Program-made: the position numbers and the translations under genes
In this document: positions 45,501-53,703 of the stretch, piece by piece
Position numbering within the stretch: position 1 is the stretch's first letter
How the letters are laid out: each line of letters opens with the position of its first letter
Notes under the pieces: model-generated
What the model was told of the DNA's origin: nothing
Seen by the model: only the letters and a program-made list of their open reading frames with translations
Databases searched by the model: none
Source: Arenibacter palladensis
Lineage (GTDB): Bacteria > Bacteroidota > Bacteroidia > Flavobacteriales > Flavobacteriaceae
Reading direction: 5' to 3'
Length of the DNA stretch: 64,000 bases
Assembly: GCF_900129275.1 (NCBI RefSeq)
Contig: NZ_FQUX01000002.1
Coordinates: 499,795-563,794, forward strand

Positions 45501-46887
45501 CAATGAGTATGATGAGCTGCCCAAAAATGGCCGAGTTCATCATCTTGGAAGCGCCATTAAAGGTGATTTCATTTTTTAGCTGCTGTTGGGCCCTTGTTCC
45601 CAGCAATTGTAATTCTCCCTTCTTAGCGGTTATTTGATAGGCTATGAACTCAACAATAATTACCGCACCGTCTATAATGATACCAAAGTCTATGGCTCCA
45701 AGGCTCATAAGGTTTGCATCTACCCCAAAAATATACATTAGTGAAAGCGCAAATAGCAAACAAAGTGGGATAACGGACGCCACTACCAACCCAGAACGAA
45801 GATTTCCCAACAAGAGGACAACCACAAAAATTACGATCAAACAACCAAGGATTAGGTTCTCTGCCACAGTAAAGGTTGTTTTTTGAATGAGCTCGCTACG
45901 TTCCAAAAAACCATTGATAAAAATACCTTCAGGCAAGGTCTTGGAAATTTGGTCTATACGTTCGTGGACTGCGTCGATAACCTTTTTGGAATTGGCATCC
46001 TTTAGCATCATTACCTGACCCAAAACCTTTTCTCCTTCACCATTTCCCGTTATAGCCCCAAAACGGGTGGCACTGCCAAAACCAACCTCGGCTACGTCCT
46101 TAATATATATAGGGAGATTGCCCGTTGATTTAACTACAATATTCTCTATATCCTCAAGCGAAGATATAAGCCCTTCGCCCCGAATAAAGTAGGCCTGGTT
46201 TACTTTTTCGATATAACCACCTCCAGAAACGCTGTTATTTTTTTCCAAGGCCGTAAAAATATCGGCAGTGGTAATATTCATGGCGTGAAGCTTTTGAGTG
46301 TTTATAGCTACTTCATATTGTTTTAAATAGCCGCCCCAAGTATTCACCTCCACCACACCTGGAATTCCCGAAAGTTGCCTCTTCACCACCCAATCCTGAA
46401 TGGTACGCAGGTCCATAGCGGAATACTTGTCCTTATAACCTGGCTTGGTGTCCAGAATGTATTGATAAATTTCTCCAAGACCAGTGGTAATAGGGCCCAT
46501 TTGGGGAGTACCGAAACCTGCGGGGATTTTCTCGGAGGCCGAGATTAATTTTTCGGAAATTAACTGTCGGGGCAAAAAAGTTCCCATATTGTCCTCAAAA
46601 ACAATGGTGACCACCGAAAGTCCAAATTTTGACACCGACCTAATTTCAATTACCCCGGGTAGATTGGCCATTTCCAGTTCCACGGGATAGGTTATGAATT
46701 GCTCCATATCCTGAGTAGACAAATTCTGGGAGGTGGTAATTACCTGTACCTGATTATTGGTAACATCGGGAACAGCCCCAATGGGTATTTGGGTTAAGGA
46801 ATACAGTCCAAAACCTATAATAAATAATGTAAGCAAAAAAACAATCAATTTGTTCTTTATACTAAATTGTATAATATTGGATAACAT
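42550..46887 (-). CDS. czcA: CzcA-type heavy-metal RND pump fused to a TolC-like outer-membrane factor
   Basis: At 1,445 residues this is about 400 longer than a normal HME-RND pump. Residues 1 to about 1040 are the pump, with twelve helices and large periplasmic loops. The helix 4 proton-relay motif reads D400-F-G-I-I-I-D406-G-A-V-I-I-V-E413, the CzcA pattern for Co, Zn, Cd or Ni rather than the CusA pattern for Cu and Ag. Residues about 1048-1069 are a signal-peptide-like helix ending V-R-A-Q before Asp1070. The rest (1070-1445) matches outer-membrane efflux proteins, with long coiled-coil helices. The fusion implies the two parts are made together; cleavage at about 1069 would release a separate outer-membrane channel. 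RND-OEP fusions of this kind occur in Bacteroidota. Confidence 0.9.
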   Translation of the reverse strand: MLSNIIQFSIKNKLIVFLLTLFIIGFGLYSLTQIPIGAVPDVTNNQVQVITTSQNLSTQDMEQFITYPVELEMANLPGVIEIRSVSKFGLSVVTIVFEDNMGTFLPRQLISEKLISASEKIPAGFGTPQMGPITTGLGEIYQYILDTKPGYKDKYSAMDLRTIQDWVVKRQLSGIPGVVEVNTWGGYLKQYEVAINTQKLHAMNITTADIFTALEKNNSVSGGGYIEKVNQAYFIRGEGLISSLEDIENIVVKSTGNLPIYIKDVAEVGFGSATRFGAITGNGEGEKVLGQVMMLKDANSKKVIDAVHERIDQISKTLPEGIFINGFLERSELIQKTTFTVAENLILGCLIVIFVVVLLLGNLRSGLVVASVIPLCLLFALSLMYIFGVDANLMSLGAIDFGIIIDGAVIIVEFIAYQITAKKGELQLLGTRAQQQLKNEITFNGASKMMNSAIFGQLIILIVFIPILSLSGVEGKMFKPMALTFSFALIGAMILCFTYVPVAASIFIKPSTKSPKNISIRLMDFLNRSYDPIIRWALAKKKLVLAISFLLLGGSIYLFTTMGGEFVPTLDEGDFVIQPVLKTGTSLSETVEITTKIEQILLDNFPEVKQVVTRIGAAEVPTDPMSMEESDVIIILKSKKEWVSAESKDELADKFKEALGVIPGMEVEFTQPIEMRFNELITGVRADIAIKVFGEDLEILNKKGNEIRNLIQNVEGAADITVEKIAGLPQMNVKFDRAKIARYGLNIADLNSLISMGFAGTNLGSVFEGEKRFDLTLRLDLKSRQDISNLRNLYVDTPNAGKIPLGELAQISYTTGAAKISRDDTKRRIVVGINVRNRDLQSVVDDVQKLIETNIKLPTGYTITYGGQFENLQSAKDRLKIAVPVALVLILILLYFAFNSIREALIIYSAIPLAAVGGILLLFVRDMPFSISAGVGFIALFGIAVLNGIVLIEHFKELKHAGMEDSDELIIQGAKDRLRAVLLTASAAALGFLPMAISTNVGAEVQRPLATVVIGGLITATILTLVVLPILYSIFHLKDKNEPLKSKINAKILSLIILFFVGVSGVRAQDEGLNFDEIQDLALSNNSGLRASKLKVDESKALIGSAFSFDKTDLYYHYDQNNIAFNNKPLEVFGVQQNFLFPTVYFAEKGVSKASYFMERSSYERKKRILEQELASNYHALQYARQKEKTYSELNDLYERFSYSAQRRFELGESNYLEKITAQAKQRELQTIYTKAVEDAHLAYQELIKTVQPDSTLIVKTMPMEKLQIWDVNIENNAGMSFFENRTKMFDAKSSLEQQHLLPDLNFNYFQGTNSTLGENLYGFQVGIKIPLFFSGNASKIKAAKIAKDVSRAEAEDYTVQLRAKYLALLGQLKKYQEVLSYYETEGQGLADEIIKTATLSYQGGEIDFFQYIQSMENGYNITLSYLENLNAYNQTVIAINYLNL

Positions 46888-46959
46888 AATTCATTTGATA
46901 AAAAGATTGCAAGCTATTGCAAAACAGCTTGTTAAATAATGATTTTAATCAGTAGTGAA

Positions 46960-47358
46960 TTATGCGGTCTTGGGAGGTTGGAAAATATCGGAATTTTCTA
47001 TTTGGCAATAGGACTCTTGATAAAAAAAGTTTGAAGTGGTATCTGCAACTTGAGGGGTTTTAGGCACCATAAAATCAGCACCGTTCATTACAAAGGCAGT
47101 GGAAACATGGGAACAGGTTTGATGATTGAAGGGCAATTCTTCGTGATCCTTCTTTTCTTCCCTGTGTTCCAAATCGTGTTGCGTTTTAAGTTCCCCGTAA
47201 TGTTTGGAAATAAAAACAAACAAATTATCCCCGTATTTCTGTTTATGAAACTCAGCATGGGTAAGGAAGTCATCGATCTGGGCAACATCTACCATATCCA
47301 AATTAAAACTTTGGAAGAGTAATAAAACAGACAGCGTTATGGAAAATAATTTGCTCAT
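46960..47358 (-). CDS. small exported His/Glu-rich protein of the metal-efflux operon
   Basis: The 132-residue protein has a signal peptide (hydrophobic residues 5-17). The mature part is unusually rich in His and acidic residues, with H-A-E-F-H-K-Q-K-Y-G-D, H-D-L-E-H-R-E-E-K-K-D-H-E-E and N-H-Q-T-C-S-H at about residues 34-85. It is 72 bases upstream of the RND pump gene on the same strand, so it is probably its first operon member. A role as periplasmic metal scavenger, chaperone or sensor is plausible from composition and position, but I know of no characterised family. Confidence 0.65.
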   Translation of the reverse strand: MSKLFSITLSVLLLFQSFNLDMVDVAQIDDFLTHAEFHKQKYGDNLFVFISKHYGELKTQHDLEHREEKKDHEELPFNHQTCSHVSTAFVMNGADFMVPKTPQVADTTSNFFYQESYCQIENSDIFQPPKTA

Positions 47359-47372
47359 TTCTCTAGTAAAGA

Positions 47373-47405
47373 TAAAAAAAATAAGTCTTCCAATTAGGAA
47401 GACTT
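47373..47405 (-). terminator. terminator between the LytTR gene and the efflux operon
   Basis: AAGTCTTCC and GGAAGACTT (47383-47391 and 47397-47405) form a perfect 9-bp stem with a five-base loop. On the minus strand it is followed by a T-run (47381-47374), a textbook intrinsic terminator for the LytTR gene. Confidence 0.8.
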
Positions 47406-47425
47406 AAACAACTTTTTGGCAAACC

Positions 47426-48130
47426 TTATTCTATTACCACCAAGGCTTTGATCAAAGCCTCTTTTTTATGTCTACTTAAAGGAATAACCTGTTCGTTTAT
47501 TTCTACCGTGGAACCGTTAAAATTTTCAATCTTTTCCAAATTAACCGTATAGGATTTGTGTATTCTAAGAAATTTATCCTTGGGCAATTGTTTGGCAAAG
47601 GCCTTCATGGTAGAGAGTATTAAAGTCTTTTTATCCGTGGAAATAATCTTCACATAATCCCCATAAGCTTCTATCCATAAAATCTCGTTCAGGAATAATT
47701 TAGTTTTTTTGAGGTTACTATTAACATAAATATATTCCAGCTCTATCTCCTCCGCATTTTCAAGTTCATATTTGTTGATCGCCTTTCTTATGGAAACATC
47801 AAATCGGGTTTTATCCACTGGTTTCTGTAAATAATCGGTAACGTCATAATCAAAGGCCTTCATAGCATAATTGGGGTTGCCTGAAATAAGAATAACCTGT
47901 GGTTTATGTTCCAAGGATTCCAGGAATTCGAAGCCGTTGAAACCTGGCATTTCAATATCCAAAAAAATTAAGTCCACAATATTGCTGCCGATGTCATTCT
48001 TGGCATCTACACCATTATCGTATTCATTTATAAGATCAAGCTTGGAGTGTTCCTTTATTATTTTGGCCACTGCACGGCGTTGTACCGTGGAGTCGTCTAT
48101 TAAAATGCATTTTAATTTAGTTTTTTTCAT
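47426..48130 (-). CDS. LytTR family response regulator
   Basis: The 234-residue protein has a receiver (1 to about 120) with the acidic pair Asp12-Asp13, phospho-acceptor Asp58 in F-L-D-I-E-M-P and a Lys in the L-Q-K-P motif. A C-terminal LytTR DNA-binding domain follows (about 130-230; I-L-W-I-E-A-Y-G-D-Y-V-K-I, then F-L-R-I-H-K-S-Y-T-V-N). It lies upstream of the metal-efflux operon on the same strand but a strong terminator separates them, so it is not co-transcribed. No cognate histidine kinase is adjacent. Whether it controls the efflux genes is unknown. Confidence 0.93.
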   Translation of the reverse strand: MKKTKLKCILIDDSTVQRRAVAKIIKEHSKLDLINEYDNGVDAKNDIGSNIVDLIFLDIEMPGFNGFEFLESLEHKPQVILISGNPNYAMKAFDYDVTDYLQKPVDKTRFDVSIRKAINKYELENAEEIELEYIYVNSNLKKTKLFLNEILWIEAYGDYVKIISTDKKTLILSTMKAFAKQLPKDKFLRIHKSYTVNLEKIENFNGSTVEINEQVIPLSRHKKEALIKALVVIE

Positions 48131-48677
48131 GGTCGAAATTTAAACAAACCACCATATAATATTAAAGTTGGCTACAATCCACAAGAAAGGAATAGCCAAA
48201 ATTTCCCTGCTCCCTTTTGCAACAGGAATATTAAAAACTTTAATGCCTATGGTTAGTGTTTGGCATTTTATAAGGAACAAATATACAGCATGTTATACTA
48301 AAAGTAAATCTAAATTATTATAAATCGCCCAGCCCAAATAGAATAAGGCCTAAGACCATTAAACGCTTAAAATTATGAACCCAAAGAAAGACTTTTATGG
48401 ATTTTCAAAACAGTTATTCACCTAAAAAACTTTGCATTATCCATAGATGGCCAATAGGCTTTTTAATCAAATTTTGTTCAATTTTGTAAAGTTGCCATAT
48501 TACCAATATTTTGGAAAAATCCACTTATTTCCGGCACTTAATAATTTACATTTTTGAATTATCTTTATGATATCTTTCCCCGAAACCCACAGTTGCCGGT
48601 TATGTTCACCATACAAGTAACAAACCATAACTGGCACGGATTTTATATTTAAAACTGTAAACCTAATTCCCATATTT
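48131..48677. other. gene-free divergent gap
   Basis: This 547-base region separates the LytTR gene from the VOC gene. On the minus strand TATATTTG (48285-48278) is a perfect -7 element that could serve the LytTR gene. A weak hairpin (AATGCC at 48242-48247 with GGCATT at 48262-48267) lies in the resulting 5' region. The rest is AT-rich with no frame of note. Confidence 0.4.
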
Positions 48678-49103
48678 ATGAAAGTACATCCTTATTTAAA
48701 TTTTGATGGTAGGGCAGAAGAAGCCTTTAATTTCTATAAATCTGTCTTTGGAGGGGAGTTTCTGGCAAATATGAAAATGTCCGAAGTTCCGGATGGAGAT
48801 AAACTCTCCAAGGAAGATCAAAATCGTACCATGCACATTGCATTGCCCATAGGCAAAGACACTTTGTTAATGGCTTCGGATATTATGCCATCTGCCGGAC
48901 ATGTTTTACAAGCGGGCAGCCAGACATACATTATGTTGGCTCCCGAAAGTAGACAGGAAGCTGATCGTTTATTCAATGGGTTATCCAAAGGAGGTAAGGT
49001 GGAAATGGCCATGGCCGATATGTTTTGGGGCGATTATTTTGGAAGTTTCATTGATAAGTTTGGCATTCGTTGGATGATAAGTTTCAACGAAAACCAGTCG
49101 TGA
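48678..49103 (+). CDS. VOC family (PhnB/glyoxalase-like) protein
   Basis: The 141-residue protein begins V-H-P-Y-L-N-F-D-G-R-A-E-E-A-F-N-F-Y-K-S-V-F-G-G, the hallmark of PhnB-like VOC proteins. It also has H-I-A-L-P-I-G and the closing W-G-D-Y-F-G-S-F-I-D-K-F-G-I-R-W. VOC folds bind metals and serve as isomerases, dioxygenases or resistance proteins. The catalytic role here is unknown. It sits beside another small protein of uncertain function with 118 bases between. Confidence 0.85.
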   Translation: MKVHPYLNFDGRAEEAFNFYKSVFGGEFLANMKMSEVPDGDKLSKEDQNRTMHIALPIGKDTLLMASDIMPSAGHVLQAGSQTYIMLAPESRQEADRLFNGLSKGGKVEMAMADMFWGDYFGSFIDKFGIRWMISFNENQS

Positions 49104-49221
49104 TAGGTCAATTTCCAAAGGTTTTAGACCAGACCTACCCAATTCTTATTAAATATTCAAATACTTGAAAATCAATTAATTATGATAAACAATATAATCT
49201 TTCCATTTAATATAAAATATA

Positions 49222-49617
49222 ATGTCAAATGCTAAATTAAATACCGGTGCGGAAGATGTCACAACATACATTGCCAATTGTCCAGTATCGGTACAGGAGG
49301 TTTTGGAAAAATTGCGGACCACCATCCTTAAAGCGGCCCCTGAGGCTGAAGAAACGATTAGTTACAAGATGCCGGCCTATAAGTATTATGGAATGTTGGT
49401 GTACTTCGCTGCCTATCAAAATCATATCGGATTCTATGCTACCCCAACGGGCCATAAAGAATTTGAAAAAGAATTGGCTCCGTATAAGCAAGGGAAAGGC
49501 TCGGTTCAATTTCCGCTAAACCAACCCTTGCCTTTTGCATTAATCGCGAAAATTGTAAAATTTAGGGCGCAGGAGAATTTAGCAAATTTTCAAAAAAAGG
49601 AAAAAGTCAAACAATAA
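49222..49617 (+). CDS. DUF1801 family protein (YdhG-like)
   Basis: The 131-residue protein has the DUF1801 pattern: V-x-E-V-L-E-K-L-R-T-T-I, A-P-E-A-E-E-T-I-S-Y-K-M-P-A-Y-K near residue 45, H-I-G-F-Y-A-T-P in the middle and F-P-L-N-Q-P-L-P at the end. Family members adopt a YdhG-like fold and some are proposed to handle iron or act as frataxin-like partners. Function here is not known. Confidence 0.85.
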   Translation: MSNAKLNTGAEDVTTYIANCPVSVQEVLEKLRTTILKAAPEAEETISYKMPAYKYYGMLVYFAAYQNHIGFYATPTGHKEFEKELAPYKQGKGSVQFPLNQPLPFALIAKIVKFRAQENLANFQKKEKVKQ

Positions 49618-49876
49618 ATCTTTAGGTATTGGGTTGATTGCAAGCAAAGTCCGAATGCTTAAAAAACAAGCCCTAAATCATAATTGCAATGGTTAACCCC
49701 AATTTGTAACCCATCTTCAATTTCAACAAAAACTTCCAATTTGCTACCTTAGTGTCTACATTTTGTGATTGAGATCATAATACATTTGGAACCCAACAAA
49801 ACCAAAGCTCCATGCTCTTATTTTGTTTAGTACCATTTTGTTTTTATTATGACTTTTTATAGACTAATTTTGGCAT

Positions 49877-50830
49877 ATGATGAAGAACTACTTAGTCCAT
49901 TTTGTTTTGTGTACTTCCTTGATATTGGGCATAGCCTCTCCAATAGAACTGTTGGCCCAGGAAATAAAGATTTTTTCCGTTGAAGATTTTGATTTAAAAG
50001 GACCGGTTAAATTCTGTTTGGTTGCGACCGATTACGGTAAGGAGGAATATACCTTTAATGAAGAAGGACTTCTAACAAAGGCTGTTACCCGTTATAACGA
50101 TACAGATTATGACATAACAATTTATAAATTGGATGGATCCGTACTATTGGAAAAACGAATAGAGAATTATAGGGACGGTATATTTGTAAAGAACACCTCC
50201 ATTGCCAATTTTTATGAATTGGACACCACAGATGGCAAAAAGATTACCGAAAAAATAATTTCGTATAACAAGGAGTTCTTGGATCAGTATGAATACAACT
50301 ATGGCGAGGATGGGAAGCTCTCCACCATAAAACGTATCAATGATAGCGGTATTGACGAAACTGCACTAAAATATGAAGTATACAAAGGTGAGGTTACGGA
50401 AACATATTATTTAAACGATATCATATTTAAATCTATCAGGACTTCAAAAATAAAGGGGAAGGACAATACGGTCCACAAATTGATTCTTTCCAAGGAATTT
50501 CTGGAAGGTCTACCTCAGAAGGCGCTGGAACAAACTTATGACAGTAATAACAAACTGATATCGGAAAAAAAGTTCGTTTACAACGATGGTAAAAAAACAT
50601 TTATCCCCACAGAGAGTATGACCTATACGTATAATGACAAGGGAATGCTAATTTCATTAAAAACAGCGAAAGGTAAATCTGTAAGTGCCCAAGAATTTAT
50701 TTACCAATACGATAGCCATGAATCCGGCAACTGGATAAAACAGATCATTACCCCGGACAACACCTATAAAACCAGAAAGATTCAATATTACGAAAAGGAA
50801 CCTATACAGGTCCAGGAAATCAAGTCGTAA
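49877..50830 (+). CDS. secreted protein with YD-like repeats
   Basis: The 317-residue protein has a signal peptide (hydrophobic 4-22, ending L-L-A-Q). The mature part contains irregular short repeats such as Y-T-F-N-E-E-G-L-L-T-K, Y-N-Y-G-E-D-G-K-L-S-T-I, F-V-Y-N-D-G-K and Y-T-Y-N-D-K-G-M-L-I-S-L, which resemble Rhs/YD-type beta strands. There is no toxin or core domain, so it is probably a small beta-rich exported protein rather than an Rhs effector. It is monocistronic and ends near the convergent acetyltransferase gene. A second ATG three bases on is an equal start. Confidence 0.65.
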   Translation: MMKNYLVHFVLCTSLILGIASPIELLAQEIKIFSVEDFDLKGPVKFCLVATDYGKEEYTFNEEGLLTKAVTRYNDTDYDITIYKLDGSVLLEKRIENYRDGIFVKNTSIANFYELDTTDGKKITEKIISYNKEFLDQYEYNYGEDGKLSTIKRINDSGIDETALKYEVYKGEVTETYYLNDIIFKSIRTSKIKGKDNTVHKLILSKEFLEGLPQKALEQTYDSNNKLISEKKFVYNDGKKTFIPTESMTYTYNDKGMLISLKTAKGKSVSAQEFIYQYDSHESGNWIKQIITPDNTYKTRKIQYYEKEPIQVQEIKS

Positions 50831-50848
50831 ATACTTCATTCCAAAAAA

Positions 50849-51397
50849 TCAACTCCATTCCTCCTTTAGAAGGCCATAGCAACAGGTATTTCGTTTATAT
50901 CCATCCAATAGGTAAACGTTTTTACGCAATATGCCTTCCAATTTCGCCCCCAATTTTTCAACTGCCTTACGGGAACGAATATTACGCTCGTCAATCCTAA
51001 ATTCAACCTTTTCAAAATTCATTTCATTAAAAGCATAATCAAGCATTAGAAGTTTTGCCTGACCATTTAGACCAGTGCCTTGAAATTCCCTTCCTATCCA
51101 TGTTGACCCAATCTCAAGAACCTTATTTTTTTGGTCGATATTCATAAATCGGGTACTTCCTGCAAACTTTTCACTCCTTTTATCATAGATAATGAAGGGC
51201 ATGGCCGCAGAATTTCTTTCTTTCTCCAACGCTTGTTCCACATACTTTTTTAGAGCTTCGGCAGTCCCAATATTAGACGGGGAATATTCAATAAGTTTTT
51301 CCTGACCAGCAATAGGAATCAAATAATGGTAGTTACTTAACGAAAGTGGCGTCAGTTTCACCAAATCGTTTTCTAGGATAGGGGTAAAGCTTTTCAT
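50849..51397 (-). CDS. GNAT family N-acetyltransferase (RimJ/RimL-like)
   Basis: The 182-residue protein has the RimJ/RimL GNAT layout: an opening with L-T-P-L-S, then G-S-T-R-F-M-N-I, I-G-S-T-W-I-G-R-E-F-Q-G-T-G-L-N-G-Q-A-K (acetyl-CoA pyrophosphate loop) and F-R-I-D-E-R-N-I-R-S-R-K-A-V-E-K-L-G-A. These enzymes acetylate protein N-termini or small amines. Its start overlaps the end of the hydrolase gene by four bases, so the two are co-expressed. Confidence 0.9.
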   Translation of the reverse strand: MKSFTPILENDLVKLTPLSLSNYHYLIPIAGQEKLIEYSPSNIGTAEALKKYVEQALEKERNSAAMPFIIYDKRSEKFAGSTRFMNIDQKNKVLEIGSTWIGREFQGTGLNGQAKLLMLDYAFNEMNFEKVEFRIDERNIRSRKAVEKLGAKLEGILRKNVYLLDGYKRNTCCYGLLKEEWS

Positions 51398-52041
51398 TCA
51401 ATTAGGCCAATTAAGACATTCTTTTTTATTTCATGTCCGCCATCAAATTTAATCAATTCGGCTTTTCCGCTAAAAAGGGAATTCATTTTTTCCTTCTCTT
51501 TTTCTAGTCGGACCTCCGTTATAAATTCATCATTATCGCCCAACACCAACTTAACCTTGGCATTTCCGGCAAGTAAAAATTTAAAATCTTCCGGAGTTAG
51601 TTCTTCCGGAATACCACCTGCATACAAAATCAATTGGTCAAGGTTAATTTTACTTTTCGCTGTCCAACGGGTAGCTATGGACACCCCTTGGGAAAATCCC
51701 AATACAATTAGCTGGCAATGGGCCGGTATGTTTTCCGATGCAAACAGATTATCCAAATAATTTAGAACGTTTGTCGTTTCCAACATCGTTTTTTCCTTGG
51801 TAAGCCAACTAGCTCCAACATGCTTAAAATCCTTGTTTAAATAATATTTTGAGGGTGCTTGCGGGGCAATAATATAATTTTCTTCTTTAGGCAGTTCACT
51901 AAAATATTTAATGAAATATCTGCTCAAAAATCCTATCCCGTGAAAAACTATCCAAACATTCTTGGTGCTTGTGTTTAGCGTATTCATGGTACTATAGGTG
52001 TTGGTGGAAGTATATGAAATTTGTTTTTCTTCTGGTTCCAT
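51394..52041 (-). CDS. alpha/beta hydrolase (esterase-like)
   Basis: The 215-residue protein is a small alpha/beta hydrolase. The nucleophile elbow is G-F-S-Q-G near residue 117, the acid is in L-V-L-G-D-N-D-E-F near 173, and the His is in F-D-G-G-H-E-I near 203. V-F-H-G-I-G near residue 33 forms the oxyanion region. It is similar to carboxylesterase and lysophospholipase-like proteins. The first ATG is used because the S-Y-T-S-T-N-T-Y segment after it seems conserved in family members; a later start is possible. The substrate is unknown. It is translationally coupled to the acetyltransferase. Confidence 0.83.
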   Translation of the reverse strand: MEPEEKQISYTSTNTYSTMNTLNTSTKNVWIVFHGIGFLSRYFIKYFSELPKEENYIIAPQAPSKYYLNKDFKHVGASWLTKEKTMLETTNVLNYLDNLFASENIPAHCQLIVLGFSQGVSIATRWTAKSKINLDQLILYAGGIPEELTPEDFKFLLAGNAKVKLVLGDNDEFITEVRLEKEKEKMNSLFSGKAELIKFDGGHEIKKNVLIGLIE

Positions 52042-52113
52042 AAATTTTGGGATAAGGGATAAAGTAATTCTATTGTTGAATTTCTAATGCTTAATTTTAC
52101 AAAAAAATAGTTC

Positions 52114-52536
52114 ATGAACGAATACAAAGAGAAAATTCTAAAAATTTGTAATGAGTCCAACAAGGCTACTTTAATGGAAACCTTGAATATAGAATATATA
52201 GATGTGGGAGAGAATTATTTAGTGGCAAAAATGCCTGTTACCCCGCAGGTTCACCAACCGGACGGAGTTTTGCACGGAGGGGCAACGGTGGCGTTGGCCG
52301 AAAGTGTAGGCAGTATGGCTTCCCATATTTTTTTGGATACCAAAGAATTTTTTGTTCGTGGTTTGGAAATATCCGGCAACCATGTGAAGAGCATCAGGGA
52401 GGGGGATGTTTACGCTAGGGCAGAGGTGGTACATAAAGGGCGTACCACACAGATTTGGGATATTAAAGTCACCGATAAAGATGGAAACTTAATTTCAATT
52501 TGCAAACTTACCACCATTGCCTTATCTAAAAAATAG
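52114..52536 (+). CDS. PaaI-type hotdog thioesterase, candidate DHNA-CoA hydrolase
   Basis: The 140-residue protein has the hotdog-fold signature G-V-L-H-G-G-A-T-V-A-L-A-E-S with catalytic Glu63 and a C-terminal W-D-I-K-V-T-D-K-D-G-N-L-I block typical of PaaI/MenI enzymes. It opens a menaquinone gene cluster; its stop is one base before the menF ATG. Hydrolysis of 1,4-dihydroxy-2-naphthoyl-CoA, a step that needs a hotdog enzyme in many bacteria, is the most likely function. The exact substrate is inferred from position. Confidence 0.83.
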   Translation: MNEYKEKILKICNESNKATLMETLNIEYIDVGENYLVAKMPVTPQVHQPDGVLHGGATVALAESVGSMASHIFLDTKEFFVRGLEISGNHVKSIREGDVYARAEVVHKGRTTQIWDIKVTDKDGNLISICKLTTIALSKK

Positions 52537-52537
52537 T

Positions 52538-53647
52538 ATGTCCTTAGGTTTTTTGGATCTTATTAAAGAACAGTTCCTTAAAGGTCTGCCTTTTGTCGCC
52601 TATAGAAAGCCCAACGAGCTTGAAGTAAAGGTGATTTTTCAAAATGACCAGGAATTACATTATGTTTCGGACTATACTGAAAGCGGCTTTGTGTTCGCTC
52701 CCTTCGATGGGGTAATGCCTGCAGTGCTAATAAAAAAGGATGAGGCTTTTGATGAAGCCTTGGAATTGGGATCCAAAGATACCGAAAACCCAATTTTCCC
52801 TGCATTGGATGAAGACTCCGATAAAGATTTTTACCTTGAAATAATAGAAAGGGCAATCAAAAACATTGATTCGGGAAATCTAAAAAAGGTAGTGCTATCC
52901 AGAAATATAGAAGTAGAGACCTCCAAGACTCCTTTTGTTATGTTTCGCGATTTGCTCTACCAATATCCAAAGGCCTTTTGCTATATCTGGTTCCACCCAA
53001 AAATTGGGATGTGGTTGGGCGCCACACCCGAAATATTTTTAGAAACCGAAAACAATAAATTCAAGACCATGTCCTTGGCTGGTACCCAATTACACAAGGT
53101 TGGCGAAGCACCAATTTGGAAAGAAAAAGAACTGGAAGAGCAGGAGATGGTGACCCAATTTATCCATAACTCACTGGAAGACAAGGTTTCCTCCCTAGAA
53201 GTATCAGAGGCCATGTCCTTTAAAGCTGGAAATCTTTGGCATATTAAATCATCCGTTTCCGGAAATATGAACAATTCCAGACTCATAGATATTATAGATG
53301 TCCTACACCCAACGCCGGCCGTTTGTGGACTGCCCAAAAATGCCGCCAAAGCGTTTATTTTGAAAAATGAGAACTATGAACGGCAATTCTATACCGGATT
53401 TTTAGGGGAGCTAAACCTTAAGGAGGATATCCGAAGGCATTCCAAAAGAAGAAATCAGGAAAATATGGCCTATAGGACCATAAAGAACAAAACCTCTTTG
53501 TTTGTAAATTTAAGATGTATGCAGATCTTGGGAAATAGGGTCAAAGTTTATGTTGGAGGCGGTATAACCAGTAGGTCGGTCCCTGAAAAGGAATGGCAGG
53601 AGACGAATGATAAAAGTAAGACCATGTTAAATATAATTTTAATGTAA
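52538..53647 (+). CDS. menF: isochorismate synthase
   Basis: The 369-residue protein is a chorismate-binding enzyme with the MenF/EntC blocks: K-V-V-L-S-R near residue 120, P-E-I-F-L near 170, L-A-G-T-Q near 185, and H-P-T-P-A-V-C-G-L-P-K near 265. It converts chorismate to isochorismate, the first menaquinone step. The ATG at 52538 is chosen because the frame from 52517 overlaps the thioesterase gene. The order menF-menD, 56 bases apart, supports menaquinone rather than siderophore synthesis. Confidence 0.92.
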   Translation: MSLGFLDLIKEQFLKGLPFVAYRKPNELEVKVIFQNDQELHYVSDYTESGFVFAPFDGVMPAVLIKKDEAFDEALELGSKDTENPIFPALDEDSDKDFYLEIIERAIKNIDSGNLKKVVLSRNIEVETSKTPFVMFRDLLYQYPKAFCYIWFHPKIGMWLGATPEIFLETENNKFKTMSLAGTQLHKVGEAPIWKEKELEEQEMVTQFIHNSLEDKVSSLEVSEAMSFKAGNLWHIKSSVSGNMNNSRLIDIIDVLHPTPAVCGLPKNAAKAFILKNENYERQFYTGFLGELNLKEDIRRHSKRRNQENMAYRTIKNKTSLFVNLRCMQILGNRVKVYVGGGITSRSVPEKEWQETNDKSKTMLNIILM

Positions 53648-53703
53648 ACCAAAAAGCAACATTGAATTGGTTTTAGAAATACCTGAGTTGTAATTTTGCA
53701 ATA

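Noticed and set aside
49877-50830. Rhs-type polymorphic toxin
   Set aside because: The repeats are short and irregular, the protein is only 317 residues, and no core or toxin domain or immunity gene is present.
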